Source: Candidatus Woesearchaeota archaeon CG_4_10_14_0_2_um_filter_33_13 (lineage in GTDB: Archaea; Nanobdellota; Nanobdellia; Woesearchaeales; GW2011-AR9). Taken from it: a DNA stretch of 41,187 bases. The stretch spans positions 304-41,490 of the forward strand of contig PFNQ01000012.1 of assembly GCA_002792115.1 (NCBI GenBank). Reading direction: 5' to 3'. Made by a program: the position numbers and the translations under genes. The notes below the pieces were generated by a model. That model saw nothing but the letters and a program-made list of their open reading frames with translations. It was not told the DNA's origin and made no database searches. How positions within the stretch are numbered: position 1 is the first letter of the stretch; each line of letters starts with the position of its first letter. This document shows positions 27,751 to 37,054 of this stretch, piece after piece.

Positions 27751-28302
27751 TCAAATCATATCTTTACCAGCTTTGTGAGTAATATAACATCCATCTTGGA
27801 AAATCCGAATGTCGCGATTAGTAATTCTACATAGCAATTCAATTTTAGCAGCCATCATTCCTGCTTTTTCTTTATCTGCAGACTTTACTACTATTTCAGT
27901 ACCATTGACTTTTATGTCTACACCAGGAACAATCTTAAATTTTCTAGGAACGCTTTCTCCTAAAAAGTTCTTGATCACAAATTCCGTTCCACTAACGGCA
28001 ACATTCATTGGAAAGTGACCGGAACAAATTTTTAATTTGTAAGTATGCGGTTCTTGTACACCTTTAATCATATTATTAATGTGTGCATAATAACTACCTA
28101 ACATTGTTTTTTCCCTTTTTGTTGCTTTTTCTGCAACAAGGATGATTTTATTACCCTCTAAATTAATCTTAACTTTTGGATGGAGGAAAGCTCGGTCTAT
28201 TTCTTCTTTTGAACCTTTAATCTTAACTACTTTAGTAATCGGATCTACTACTGCAGTTACTCCATTTGGAAGTTCAATTTCTTCTCTTAGGTCTATTTTC
28301 AT
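27751..28302 (-). CDS. rpl6: 50S ribosomal protein uL6
   Basis: TMLGSYYAHINNMIKGVQEPHTYKLKICSGHFPMNV, FQDGCYI. Confidence 0.95.
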   Translation of the reverse strand: MKIDLREEIELPNGVTAVVDPITKVVKIKGSKEEIDRAFLHPKVKINLEGNKIILVAEKATKREKTMLGSYYAHINNMIKGVQEPHTYKLKICSGHFPMNVAVSGTEFVIKNFLGESVPRKFKIVPGVDIKVNGTEIVVKSADKEKAGMMAAKIELLCRITNRDIRIFQDGCYITHKAGKDMI

Positions 28303-28303
28303 T

Positions 28304-28693
28304 TTAGTAACAATAAGCTAAAAGTTTTCCTCCTATTTTCTTTTCCTTAGCTTGATTATGAGGCATAATTCCTTGTGGTGTAGATATTAGTAATACACCA
28401 AAATCCTTCGCAGGCAAGTATCGCTTTTCCCATTTTTCAAACTCTCCATTCTTTGTAGAGAATCGTGGTTTTACTACCCCACATTTATTAATATTTCCTA
28501 ACAAGTTAACTTTAAGCTGGCCACCTTTTCCGTCCTCTACTTCTTCGAAAGCTCCTAAGTAACTATGCTCATTTAACAAAGTTAAGATTTTTTTGATCAT
28601 TTTTGAGGCAGGTCTAACAACTACTTCTTTCTTACCCACTCGTTCTGCGTTCATTATTTTAGCCAATGCGGCTGCTAATGGGTCATTTAACAT
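28304..28693 (-). CDS. rps8: 30S ribosomal protein uS8
   Basis: LNDPLAAALAKIMNAERVGKKEVVVRPASKMI, GVLLISTPQGIMPHNQAKEKKIGGKLLAYCY. Confidence 0.95.
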   Translation of the reverse strand: MLNDPLAAALAKIMNAERVGKKEVVVRPASKMIKKILTLLNEHSYLGAFEEVEDGKGGQLKVNLLGNINKCGVVKPRFSTKNGEFEKWEKRYLPAKDFGVLLISTPQGIMPHNQAKEKKIGGKLLAYCY

Positions 28694-28709
28694 TTGCTTT
28701 TACCTCGCC

Positions 28710-28940
28710 TTAACTATATTTCTTAAACCCTAATCCTATGGCCATGTCTCGGAAGCATCTTCTGCACAAATTAAGCCCATATTTATTAATGTGGCCGCGC
28801 ATGCATCCGCAATTTTTGCATTTGTTTAATGCAAATCCGCAGGATCGGTCTTTAGGTTGATTGAATTTGATGTATTTAGCTTTCTTAACCGGTTTAGCGT
28901 TAAGTTGTGTGAAAGCCTTTTTGTGATCGCTAGTTGTCAT
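28710..28940 (-). CDS. rps14: 30S ribosomal protein uS14 (zinc-binding type)
   Basis: [36 protein letters not shown]. Confidence 0.93.
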   Translation of the reverse strand: MTTSDHKKAFTQLNAKPVKKAKYIKFNQPKDRSCGFALNKCKNCGCMRGHINKYGLNLCRRCFRDMAIGLGFKKYS

Positions 28941-28947
28941 TTTTAAT

Positions 28948-29466
28948 TTAATAAACCTCCACCTTGAAGTTTTCTTTCATAAAAGCAATAGCTTCTTCCT
29001 TACTTACTTTGTGATGAACACCAATAGGTTGAGGAACAATTTTTCTTTTACTTACTCTGTAACCTGGACGTTCCAAAGTTACGGCAACTTCTAACCCAAT
29101 TATTTTTAAGTCCGGATCATATTCCAGACCACCAATATCAATATACTCTGGAATTCCAAAAGAGAAATTCCCCTGGTTATCAAAACACTTTTGAACTAAT
29201 TGATTATCTTTAGCAACTAATAACCGTTTTAATAATTCTTCAGTATTTTTTCTTACAGTAACCTTACAACCAATAGCTAAGCCTGGTCTTAATCCCCATC
29301 CAGGAATCCGTTTACTAGTTATTGTTTTAACCGGTTTTAATGGTGAAGAAAGTTTCTTCAACAAAACTAATCCTTTCTTTAACAAATCTTCGTTTTTGCC
29401 TGCACCAATATTTAGTGTAATCTTAGCAATTCTGATTTTTTTCATAGGGTTAGTTTTTTCTGTCAT
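28948..29466 (-). CDS. rpl5: 50S ribosomal protein uL5
   Basis: [54 protein letters not shown]. Confidence 0.95.
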   Translation of the reverse strand: MTEKTNPMKKIRIAKITLNIGAGKNEDLLKKGLVLLKKLSSPLKPVKTITSKRIPGWGLRPGLAIGCKVTVRKNTEELLKRLLVAKDNQLVQKCFDNQGNFSFGIPEYIDIGGLEYDPDLKIIGLEVAVTLERPGYRVSKRKIVPQPIGVHHKVSKEEAIAFMKENFKVEVY

Positions 29467-29493
29467 TTTATTAGCAACCTTGATTATTTAGTT

Positions 29494-30186
29494 TCATTTA
29501 GTTTCATTAAGTTTTATAGATGGCTTTTCTTTACCTACTACAAACAAATATTTCTTTGAAGTGTAAACCTCTTCTTTATTCTTTAAGTATACAGCTTCTT
29601 GGCCCTTGATCTCCTTAAAAGATCCAAAATCACCAATGTGCTTTCCTTTAGTTAAGAAAACAGATGCACCTTTAGTTAAAGGTAACAATTCCTTAACTTT
29701 AAAGTCAGGTAAAGTCAACAAGAAACTATCGCCGACTTTAGCACTAACTTCACTAGTTACACTTTTACCATCATACAAATTATATTGAATTTTTCCAGCA
29801 GTAATAACACTTTTACCAACAATTTTACATGGTTTTGTGGTAGATTCTTCTTCAGTAATTTCTTGAACGGCCAACTTGCCCTTTCTAGTTAATACTACAC
29901 GATAAATCTTATTTAATTCTTTAACTTGCAAAACATCAAATAAACCAACGATAAATTTATGGTCTTTTCTTTGTCTTCCATCCACAAGGATTTGATTATT
30001 TTTAAGCATCTTTTTAACTTCATAAGAAGTTTCAGCTAAATGTAAAAAGTCTCTCAAGATTACACCCAAAGCTAAACCATTCTCAAATGAATGCGCGCCA
30101 GCATTTGGTCTACTGATAAAAGTATTAGCTTTTCTATCAATTGCCCAAGTTCTAGGTGATGTGAGTCTTTTTAAGTGATTTTTCAT
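29494..30186 (-). CDS. rps4e: 30S ribosomal protein eS4
   Basis: NHLKRLTSPRTWAIDRKANTFISRPNAGAHSFENGLALGVILRDFL. Confidence 0.95.
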   Translation of the reverse strand: MKNHLKRLTSPRTWAIDRKANTFISRPNAGAHSFENGLALGVILRDFLHLAETSYEVKKMLKNNQILVDGRQRKDHKFIVGLFDVLQVKELNKIYRVVLTRKGKLAVQEITEEESTTKPCKIVGKSVITAGKIQYNLYDGKSVTSEVSAKVGDSFLLTLPDFKVKELLPLTKGASVFLTKGKHIGDFGSFKEIKGQEAVYLKNKEEVYTSKKYLFVVGKEKPSIKLNETK

Positions 30187-30608
30187 TTTTTAACCTCTGT
30201 CTTTTTCTCCACAGTTGGTTTTTGTGTTTTTTTCTCAAATTTTTGTTTCCTTTTTTTATCGGTCAACAAAGGTTCAATAATCATTAAGTTGGAAGCCCTA
30301 AATGAAAGAGGTAATTTTGTTCCATCTTTCTTAACTGAATCAATTCCAGCCAAATATACTCTTTCCCTTTTAAGATCAACACGATCTACCTTAGCATCCT
30401 GTTTCTTAAACTGACCACGTAAAACTTTAACTTTGTCTCCTTTTTTCAACTGAGCATTACGTAACCCATACTTTTTCCTTAACTCCGCAGAGAGATGAAC
30501 ATGAACTAATTTCTGTTTAACGTGAAGAGGAGCATTATATACATACTTCCTCTGTTTTCTAGGTTGAACACTTTTGTTCCAAGATTTAACGAAACTTGCT
30601 TTTACCAT
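30183..30608 (-). CDS. rpl24: 50S ribosomal protein uL24
   Basis: HVKQKLVHVHLSAELRKKYGLRNAQLKKGDKVKVLRGQFKKQDAKVDRVDL. Confidence 0.95.
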   Translation of the reverse strand: MVKASFVKSWNKSVQPRKQRKYVYNAPLHVKQKLVHVHLSAELRKKYGLRNAQLKKGDKVKVLRGQFKKQDAKVDRVDLKRERVYLAGIDSVKKDGTKLPLSFRASNLMIIEPLLTDKKRKQKFEKKTQKPTVEKKTEVKK

Positions 30609-30609
30609 T

Positions 30610-31011
30610 TTATAAAATCATATTTGCTACTTTAGCAACAGCTGGCCATCTTTCGGCAGCTTCTTTAGCAATAGGTCCCTTGAAAATCGTTCCTTTAGGG
30701 TTTCCTTTTTCATCTTTAAGTACAACAGCAGCATTATCTTCAAACTTAACATGAGTTCCATCAGCCCGACGATATTCTTTCTTTTGTCTAACAATTACTG
30801 CAGGCACAACAGTTTTTCTCATCTCTAATTTCCCTTTTTTAACAGAAACAAAAACTAAGTCACCAACTCCTGCTGCAGGTACTCTACCTTTAACAGTTTT
30901 ATGGCCCTTTACCGCAATAATCTTCAACATTTTTGCTCCAGAATTGTCGCAGCTATTAATAATAGCCTGAACTGGTAATCCTCTGGTAACTCTACTGCTT
31001 ACTGCTTTCAT
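30610..31011 (-). CDS. rpl14: 50S ribosomal protein uL14
   Basis: RGLPVQAIINSCDNSGAKMLKIIAVKG, TVVPAVIVRQKKEYRRADGTHVKFEDNAAVVL. Confidence 0.96.
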   Translation of the reverse strand: MKAVSSRVTRGLPVQAIINSCDNSGAKMLKIIAVKGHKTVKGRVPAAGVGDLVFVSVKKGKLEMRKTVVPAVIVRQKKEYRRADGTHVKFEDNAAVVLKDEKGNPKGTIFKGPIAKEAAERWPAVAKVANMIL

Positions 31012-31361
31012 TTTTTACTTCCTTTCTCTTCAATTTGAGTTTTATTAACTATTGTTAGGATAACATGTGTTATCGTTTTACTTAACGGGCGAGTTCTCGC
31101 AACTATAACTTCGTCACCGATCTCTGCATCAACACATGCAGGATTGTGTACTCTCATTCTAGACTTTTTAACTTCATAACGCTCGTATTTGCTGATGTAT
31201 GTGGAGTGTGTCCATTCAATTGTTGCAGAATGGTTAATATCCTTTTTAACCACCTTACCATTGAATAGCTCATCCTTTACATTGATTGTCCCATGAAATG
31301 GACATTTCTGATCAGTACATTCTTTAGCGGGTGCTTTTATCCCCATTATTTCTTTTTTCAT
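31008..31361 (-). CDS. rps17: 30S ribosomal protein uS17
   Basis: CTDQKCPFHGTINVKDELFNGKVV, YEVKKSRMRVHNPACVDAEIGDEVIVARTRPLSKTITHVI. Confidence 0.95.
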   Translation of the reverse strand: MKKEIMGIKAPAKECTDQKCPFHGTINVKDELFNGKVVKKDINHSATIEWTHSTYISKYERYEVKKSRMRVHNPACVDAEIGDEVIVARTRPLSKTITHVILTIVNKTQIEEKGSKK

Positions 31362-31612
31362 TTTCCTTTTAACCTTTCTTCTGGTCTTTTGGCCAACTCT
31401 TGACCATTGATGATTTGTCCGTTACGAACAAGTTTAATTGTAATGTTATTTTTGAATAACCTTTTCTTTGTATCTTTCTGCTCAACAACAATTGTTGATT
31501 TTGTTTCGTCAACAACCCGTCCTGAGATAGACAAGTTAAATGGATTCTTTGAAGCCACAATCACAATTTTTTCCCCAATGAGTTCATGAGGATAAATGGT
31601 TGTTTTCTTCAT
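31358..31612 (-). CDS. rnp1: RNase P protein component 1 (Rpp29/Pop4)
   Basis: IYPHELIGEKIVIVASKNPFNLSISGRVVDETKSTIVV; standard archaeal position between SUI1 and S17. Confidence 0.9.
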   Translation of the reverse strand: MKKTTIYPHELIGEKIVIVASKNPFNLSISGRVVDETKSTIVVEQKDTKKRLFKNNITIKLVRNGQIINGQELAKRPEERLKGK

Positions 31613-31618
31613 TTCTTC

Positions 31619-31924
31619 CTAAGCTAATTCAATCGTTTCTTCTGAAAAACCTAAAGCAATTAACGCTTCTTTAATCCTTTTCTGATGATCACCCTGTAGT
31701 TCTACTCGACCGGTTTTAGCCGTGCCACCACAAGCAAATCTATTCTTCAGTTTTTTGAAGATTTCTTCAACATTAGCTTCTTTACTTATGCCTGCAATCA
31801 CAGTATACTTTTTTCCAAACTTTCTTTTCTCGATGGAAACCATGATTTTTTGTTGCTCCCGTGCGATTGTTTCACAAACGCAAAGGTCTTTTGGTAACCC
31901 ACATTGGTTACATACATCTACCAT
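31619..31924 (-). CDS. SUI1/eIF1-family translation initiation factor
   Basis: CNQCGLPKDLCVC, GKKYTVIAGISKEANVEEIFKKLKNRFACGGTAKTGRVELQGDHQKRIKEAL. Confidence 0.93.
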   Translation of the reverse strand: MVDVCNQCGLPKDLCVCETIAREQQKIMVSIEKRKFGKKYTVIAGISKEANVEEIFKKLKNRFACGGTAKTGRVELQGDHQKRIKEALIALGFSEETIELA

Positions 31925-31934
31925 TGTTTAATAT

Positions 31935-32138
31935 TTAGATTGCCTCCGTATTTTTTTCTTTTAACAGAGTGTTTATACGGGCAATGTTTTTTTTGACTTG
32001 TCCAATCCTACCGGGATTAGATGTATTTGCCCCAGAGTTAACTTCTACATTCAACTTAAGTAAATCTTTTTTAAGATCTACTAACCTAGATGCTAAATCT
32101 TCTTTTCCCATATTTCTAAAGTCTTTAGTAGATTTCAT
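31935..32138 (-). CDS. rpl29: 50S ribosomal protein uL29
   Basis: EDLASRLVDLKKDLLKLNVEVNSGANTSNPGRIGQVKKNIARINTLLKEK. Confidence 0.93.
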   Translation of the reverse strand: MKSTKDFRNMGKEDLASRLVDLKKDLLKLNVEVNSGANTSNPGRIGQVKKNIARINTLLKEKNTEAI

Positions 32139-32989
32139 TGTTCTTTTGAAACCTCATCATTACTTTTTGGACTATCTTCAGTGTTATCTTTATCTTTTAA
32201 AGTTGTTTCTTCAGCTGATTCTTGTTTTTCTTCTGTAGGTTCAGAGACCACTTCTTTTACAACTTCTTTTGCAGTTTCTTTCTTGACTACTGGTTTCTTA
32301 GCTACCCGTTTCTTAGGAACAGATTTCTTTTTTGCTGGTTTCTGTTCAACAGCTTTCTCAACAGCAGCAACTTCTTCCACAACTTGAATTGGTTCATCCA
32401 ATATTTCAATATGATCTGGTAAGATTACATCAGGTGGCATTATAGCAACCTTAATTCCCACAATTCCACTTTTCAACAAAGCGGATGTTTGTGCTTTTCT
32501 TACACCTTGAATGGCAATATCTCCACACTTCTTTAAATATCCTTGATAAAAACGCCAGTTTTTTGCCCTCGCGCTTGGAATTTTTCCAGAGATAAATAGT
32601 TCAACTCCTAAAGCTCCAGAGTTCATGACATTTTCCATAATTTTATGTCCAATACCTTTAAATCTAGCAGTTCCAAATCTTTCTAATGAACTAGCAATTC
32701 TGTCCGCTACAATATTAGCATCAAGGAAAATATTTCTTACCTCAATAATCTCAATTTGTGGATTTTCCAAGTGAAATTCTTTTTTCAATGCTTTTGTCAA
32801 TTCTTTGATGTTTGAACCTCTTGACCCTACAATTAAACTAGGTCTACTGGTCTCAATTATAATCTTTTCACCAAGAGGGATCTTCTTAAGTCTAATTGAA
32901 GAAACACCAACTTTGTTTAACTTGGACTCTACATATTTCTTAATGTAGTATTCCTTGGTTTTCTGAGCGACAAATTCGCGTTCAATCAT
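32135..32989 (-). CDS. rps3: 30S ribosomal protein uS3, with long charged C-terminal extension
   Basis: REFVAQKTKEYYIKKYVESKLNKVGVSSIRLKKIPLGEKIIIETSRPSLIVGSRGSNIKEL (KH domain). Confidence 0.95.
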   Translation of the reverse strand: MIEREFVAQKTKEYYIKKYVESKLNKVGVSSIRLKKIPLGEKIIIETSRPSLIVGSRGSNIKELTKALKKEFHLENPQIEIIEVRNIFLDANIVADRIASSLERFGTARFKGIGHKIMENVMNSGALGVELFISGKIPSARAKNWRFYQGYLKKCGDIAIQGVRKAQTSALLKSGIVGIKVAIMPPDVILPDHIEILDEPIQVVEEVAAVEKAVEQKPAKKKSVPKKRVAKKPVVKKETAKEVVKEVVSEPTEEKQESAEETTLKDKDNTEDSPKSNDEVSKEQ

Positions 32990-33597
32990 TCTTCCTTAGC
33001 CTCCTTAACTTCTTCCTTTTGGTCTTCTTTAACTTTTTGAGTCTCTTTCTTAACAGTTTTAGTAGTGTTTTCTTTTTTCTCCGCTTCTTTCTTCTCTATT
33101 TTAGTCTTAACTGGTTTAGCAGCAGAGGCCTCTTTATTGGAATCTTTCTTTTTAACACCCATCTCTTTAACTTCAACTTCAATGTGTGTTCTTTTTGTGC
33201 TTCTTCTATGTCGACTACCAGTCATAGGAAGAGCTGCTTTGTTAACTAATAATTTAACAATCTTTAAGTTCGCAATGTTCAATCCCTTAAATTGAGCATT
33301 TGCTTCAACTGAATTTAACAATTTCAAAAACTCTTTAGCTGCTTTTTCAGGAAATCTTCCTGCAGCCATTCCTGGTTTATGTCCAACATTTCGTTTAAAT
33401 CTGTTAAATGGAATTGCTTTTCTTAAATTCGCGACCTCTTCTAAATAGGATTTAGCAAAGGACAAAGGTTTAAACCTAAGGAAACTACTAATTTCAACAC
33501 CATGTTTAGTTGAAATAGCTAAGTTCAAACTTTTAGCACTGGCCATGTGGTCCTTATTCTCCACCTGATCTTTCTTTGCTATTTTTTTTGTTACCAT
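32986..33597 (-). CDS. rpl22: 50S ribosomal protein uL22, with Lys/Glu C-terminal extension
   Basis: NVGHKPGMAAGRFPEKAAKEFLKLLNSVEANAQFKGL, HRRSTKRTHIEVEVKE. Confidence 0.95.
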   Translation of the reverse strand: MVTKKIAKKDQVENKDHMASAKSLNLAISTKHGVEISSFLRFKPLSFAKSYLEEVANLRKAIPFNRFKRNVGHKPGMAAGRFPEKAAKEFLKLLNSVEANAQFKGLNIANLKIVKLLVNKAALPMTGSRHRRSTKRTHIEVEVKEMGVKKKDSNKEASAAKPVKTKIEKKEAEKKENTTKTVKKETQKVKEDQKEEVKEAKEE

Positions 33598-33632
33598 TCT
33601 TGTATATCCATAATTGTTATTTCTTTATCTTT

Positions 33633-34013
33633 TTATCTCGCTGAAACAGATTTACTAGACCTTGTAGCTCCAACACCTGCAGCACTATGAGATACTGTCC
33701 TACGAGTATGTGAAAATTCGCCCAGATAATGACCTAGGAATTCAACAGTAATCGTCACCAAAACATAATCTTTACCATTATAAACTCTAAAAGTTTTTCC
33801 GACCATATTTGGAGTGATAATCATATTTCTACAATGCGTTTTGATATTATCTGCACCAGCTTCGATTCTTTTCAATAATGTCTTCTGTGCATCAGTATAG
33901 CCTCTTTTAAGAGATCGTCTTTGTCTAGACGGAATCAAATCTAAGAAGGTCTTCATGTCAACAGACTTAGCTTCTTCCTCAGATTTCCCATGCCAGGTTA
34001 ATTCTTTTGCCAT
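33633..34013 (-). CDS. rps19: 30S ribosomal protein uS19
   Basis: IKTHCRNMIITPNMVGKTFRVYNGKDYVLVTITVEFLGHYLGEFSHTRRTVSHSAAGVGATRSSK. Confidence 0.96.
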   Translation of the reverse strand: MAKELTWHGKSEEEAKSVDMKTFLDLIPSRQRRSLKRGYTDAQKTLLKRIEAGADNIKTHCRNMIITPNMVGKTFRVYNGKDYVLVTITVEFLGHYLGEFSHTRRTVSHSAAGVGATRSSKSVSAR

Positions 34014-34030
34014 TTTCTTAAATTTTCAGT

Positions 34031-34735
34031 TTATTTCCTCTTACCAGTTCGACTAGGTGCGATCTTACCAACTTTTCTTCCAGGAGGTGCACTCCTTGGA
34101 GATAGGGTTGGCCTACCTTTAATGTGTGAACATTTTCCACCAAATGGATGATCCACGGCGTTCATTGATATACCACACACTTTTGGATACAATTTGTTTC
34201 GCGCTTTCATTTTCTTAAAGCGAGTACCGGCCTTTAAAAAAGGACGTTCTAACCTACCTGCACCAGCAATAATTCCAATTGCTGCCCTACAAGCTGGCAA
34301 AAATATTTTTTCGCTATTTGAAGGAAGTTTAATTCTAACTGAATTTTCAGTCTTAGCAACAACCTTTGCAAAACTTCCACTTGATCGTACTAATTTTCCG
34401 CCATCCCCTGGCCTGATTTCTAGATTATGAATTAATGTTCCCTCAGGAATGTCTTTTAATTTTAGAACATTTCCTAACTTAACTTCAGCGGAACTACCAA
34501 TGCTGATCTCATCTCCCACTTTGATACCTTCTGGAGCAATCGTCAACCCTTTCTCTCCAGACAAGAAATTAACTTCCATTAATGGAGCACTATGTCCCGG
34601 ACAATTAACTAACTCGGTAACCACACCAGAAGTTTCTATATTGTAATGTTTTGGTTTACCTTTGAACCGAAAGCCCGGCGAACGATAAGTCATCGTTCCT
34701 CTTCCCCGTCTTTGTTGTATAATTCTTTTACCCAT
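34031..34735 (-). CDS. rpl2: 50S ribosomal protein uL2
   Basis: GKRIIQQRRGRGTMTYRSPGFRFKG, CGISMNAVDHPFGGKCSHIKGRPTLSPRSAPPGRKVG. Confidence 0.97.
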   Translation of the reverse strand: MGKRIIQQRRGRGTMTYRSPGFRFKGKPKHYNIETSGVVTELVNCPGHSAPLMEVNFLSGEKGLTIAPEGIKVGDEISIGSSAEVKLGNVLKLKDIPEGTLIHNLEIRPGDGGKLVRSSGSFAKVVAKTENSVRIKLPSNSEKIFLPACRAAIGIIAGAGRLERPFLKAGTRFKKMKARNKLYPKVCGISMNAVDHPFGGKCSHIKGRPTLSPRSAPPGRKVGKIAPSRTGKRK

Positions 34736-34746
34736 TTTGTATCAGC

Positions 34747-35067
34747 CTAAATTAATCCTAAATCCGCACTTACGTCTGAAGCAACATTTCCTGCACTTAA
34801 CTTAACATAAGCTCGTTTTTGTCCATTGATGAAATTTTGTACATTAACTTGAATGACCTTAACTTTAAACAATTGTTCAACCGCCCGTTTGATGTCTCTT
34901 TTAGTTGATCTTGGATGTACAACAAAAGCTAATTTATTATCAAACTCAATTTGTCGAATACTTTTTTCTGTAGACAAAGGAAACCTAATTACTTTGTAAG
35001 GATCAAAATTGTCTTCAACAAGGGTTTGACCTTCCTGTTGTTCCTTTGTAACTGTTTTTTTAGCCAT
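34747..35067 (-). CDS. rpl23: 50S ribosomal protein uL23
   Basis: YKVIRFPLSTEKSIRQIEFDNKLAFVVHPRSTKRDIKRAVEQLFKVKVIQVNV. Confidence 0.95.
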   Translation of the reverse strand: MAKKTVTKEQQEGQTLVEDNFDPYKVIRFPLSTEKSIRQIEFDNKLAFVVHPRSTKRDIKRAVEQLFKVKVIQVNVQNFINGQKRAYVKLSAGNVASDVSADLGLI

Positions 35068-35094
35068 TTTGTTAATTATTCTTTTTTTAAATTA

Positions 35095-35907
35095 TTATTT
35101 TTGATTGAAAAGATTCTCCTTGCCCAAAACTTCTATTGCTTTTTCAGTCCAAACTGCTACTCTACCCGGATGTGCACCAGGAGCCAGTAATTCAACATTA
35201 AGGGCATTAACCTGAACGATATCAATTCCAGGAATGTTTTTCGCTGCTTTTAATGCAGGACAATCCCCGCCAACAACCAATAAAATTCCTTTCTTCTTTT
35301 TGTATTTTCTTCCCCTTAATTTTCCTAATCCTGCTCTGATCGTCTTGATTAAAGAACGTTCTAACTCATCTTTAAATCCTAAAGCCAAAAGAACATTTTC
35401 AAGTTCTTTAGTTTTAGTAAGAGCTTCAAATTTAGCAGAGATTATGAAAGGATATTCTGCAGGAACCCTATGCCCTCTAGACTCAACTAAGGACTTATTA
35501 ATAGTAGCTGCGATTGCAGAACGAATAGCTTTTTGATTTTCTTTTTGATTTAAACTCTTTTCCCAATTCTTTTCTGCTTTTGGTGCGTGTGCTCTTCTTC
35601 CTCCAACTGTTTGAGGAGAAAATGCTCCAACCCAAAAGAATCTTGTTCCTCTTCTAGATAAGATTTTTCTATTGACACGACTGATTCCAAACCCATAACT
35701 TCCACGGTAATTCTTTCTTCTTTTACTTAATCTACTAGAAGACCTCATACCTGCTTTAGGATCTGCACCATATGCTTGCCGAGCAGAGTTTTGTAAAGCT
35801 TCAACAGCCCTCTTGATTAAGTCTGGACGATAAGCCTCAGAAAATTGGCTAGGTAAATCTTTTTCTCCTGCCTTCTTCTTCTCTAAGTCTAAGATTGGTA
35901 ATTTCAT
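35095..35907 (-). CDS. rpl4: 50S ribosomal protein uL4
   Basis: RPDLIKRAVEALQNSARQAYGADPKAGMRSSSRLSKRRKNYRGSYGFGISR, GRRAHAPKAEKNW. Confidence 0.95.
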   Translation of the reverse strand: MKLPILDLEKKKAGEKDLPSQFSEAYRPDLIKRAVEALQNSARQAYGADPKAGMRSSSRLSKRRKNYRGSYGFGISRVNRKILSRRGTRFFWVGAFSPQTVGGRRAHAPKAEKNWEKSLNQKENQKAIRSAIAATINKSLVESRGHRVPAEYPFIISAKFEALTKTKELENVLLALGFKDELERSLIKTIRAGLGKLRGRKYKKKKGILLVVGGDCPALKAAKNIPGIDIVQVNALNVELLAPGAHPGRVAVWTEKAIEVLGKENLFNQK

Positions 35908-35909
35908 TT

Positions 35910-36875
35910 TTATTTGTGGATGTGAGCAACCTGTGGCGCTTCTTTAGTCATTTTAGTATTAATCCTGATGGCATTAGTCATCAAAACTGCCCTTTTCTTT
36001 GGTCCTGTTATTGAACCTTTTAATAATACATAATCATTCTTAACAGCACCATATCTTGCGAACCCACCTTTGGGCGCAATTGCTTCAATATTATTATCGA
36101 TGCTAATTACTTGCTTATTATGCTCTGTTCTTAAGTGATAACCCATTTTTCCAGGTTGAGCAACAGAAAATTCAACTCTCTTAGGAGTCCAAGAACCTAA
36201 TGTTCCGATTCCCCGCTTAGTTTTTTCAGCTTTATGTTGTCTAATTGGTACACCATATCTTTTAACAGTTCCTTGAAACCCTTTTCCTTTAGTGATTCCA
36301 TGGACATCAAGAACATTGCCATTTTCAAAAACATCATTAATTTTAATATCCTTGCCAAAAACAGCTTTAGCGTAATTAATTTTATCCTCTTTAGAACCAC
36401 CTAAAGCAATCTCAATTAACTTAGGTTTTTTTGCTCCTACAGAAGTGGTCTTTGGATTAGAATGGACTAATAAACGAAGATCCTCAAAATCAGTATATTC
36501 TTCTAATTTCTTAGCTGCTACTTTTTTTGGCATAGTGATTGCTTTACCAACAGTCTTATCAAGTTTTTCTGCTAAGACGGCACCTAATTTTTTCCAACCT
36601 AATAGTGATTTTTTATAGAATGAAACACCCATAACAGACATTGTTGGGCATTCAACAATCGTAACAGGCATAAATATTTTTTCTCCTTTTGTTAAGGATT
36701 TCGCACGATTATCAACAACATGTAAATGAGTCATCCCAACTTTGTAACCAATGAATCCTAATGGCTTAGCTTTTTTATCTGCAGCCCAAGATCTAACTCT
36801 AGCAACAGAAGATTTAGCTCTTTTCCTTGGCCAAAACTGTAAACTGCCTCTTCGAGGGGCGTGTATATTTCCCAT
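35910..36875 (-). CDS. rpl3: 50S ribosomal protein uL3
   Basis: APRRGSLQFWPRKRAKSSVARVRSW, GFIGYKVGMTHLHVVD, GITKGKGFQGTVKRYGV. Confidence 0.96.
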   Translation of the reverse strand: MGNIHAPRRGSLQFWPRKRAKSSVARVRSWAADKKAKPLGFIGYKVGMTHLHVVDNRAKSLTKGEKIFMPVTIVECPTMSVMGVSFYKKSLLGWKKLGAVLAEKLDKTVGKAITMPKKVAAKKLEEYTDFEDLRLLVHSNPKTTSVGAKKPKLIEIALGGSKEDKINYAKAVFGKDIKINDVFENGNVLDVHGITKGKGFQGTVKRYGVPIRQHKAEKTKRGIGTLGSWTPKRVEFSVAQPGKMGYHLRTEHNKQVISIDNNIEAIAPKGGFARYGAVKNDYVLLKGSITGPKKRAVLMTNAIRINTKMTKEAPQVAHIHK

Positions 36876-36885
36876 TATTGGTTTT

Positions 36886-37038
36886 CTCCTTTAAACAGCC
36901 TTTAAGTGACTTCCATCATAGAAATGATTCAGTGATGGTCGCCTTTTCAGGCCCAACAAAATCATGATCATTTACTTCCTCAAGTGAAGCAGTTTGATGA
37001 TGATTTCTTAGTAATTCCCTCTTTGGAATGAGGGTTAC
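36886..37038 (-). promoter_or_regulatory. Potentially structured leader/promoter region of the r-protein super-operon
   Basis: Hairpin CCCTC (37017-37021)/GAGGG (37030-37034) flanked by GTAA/TTAC; 11-of-12-bp stem 36959-36970/36995-37006; overlapping alternative stem 36922-36928/36967-36973; CCATCA (36913-36918)/TGATGG (36933-36938); SD-like AAAGGAG (complement of 36886-36892) next to a short stem. Confidence 0.5.
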
Positions 37039-37054
37039 TTATAAAGATATCGGT

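Noticed and set aside
31358-31924. RNase P component 1 and SUI1 genes inside a ribosomal operon
   Set aside because: This is the usual archaeal arrangement between L29 and S17, so not novel.
32181-32422. Two plus-strand Phe/Ser-rich ORFs
   Set aside because: Antisense of the Lys/Glu-rich extension of uS3.
36900-37010. Possible C/D box sRNA (ATGATGA and CTGA-like boxes) upstream of rpl3
   Set aside because: Boxes do not co-occur in the right order and spacing on one strand: the plus strand has a C-like box but no downstream CTGA, and the minus strand has CTGA twice but only an imperfect C box and no C'. Hairpins explain the region better.
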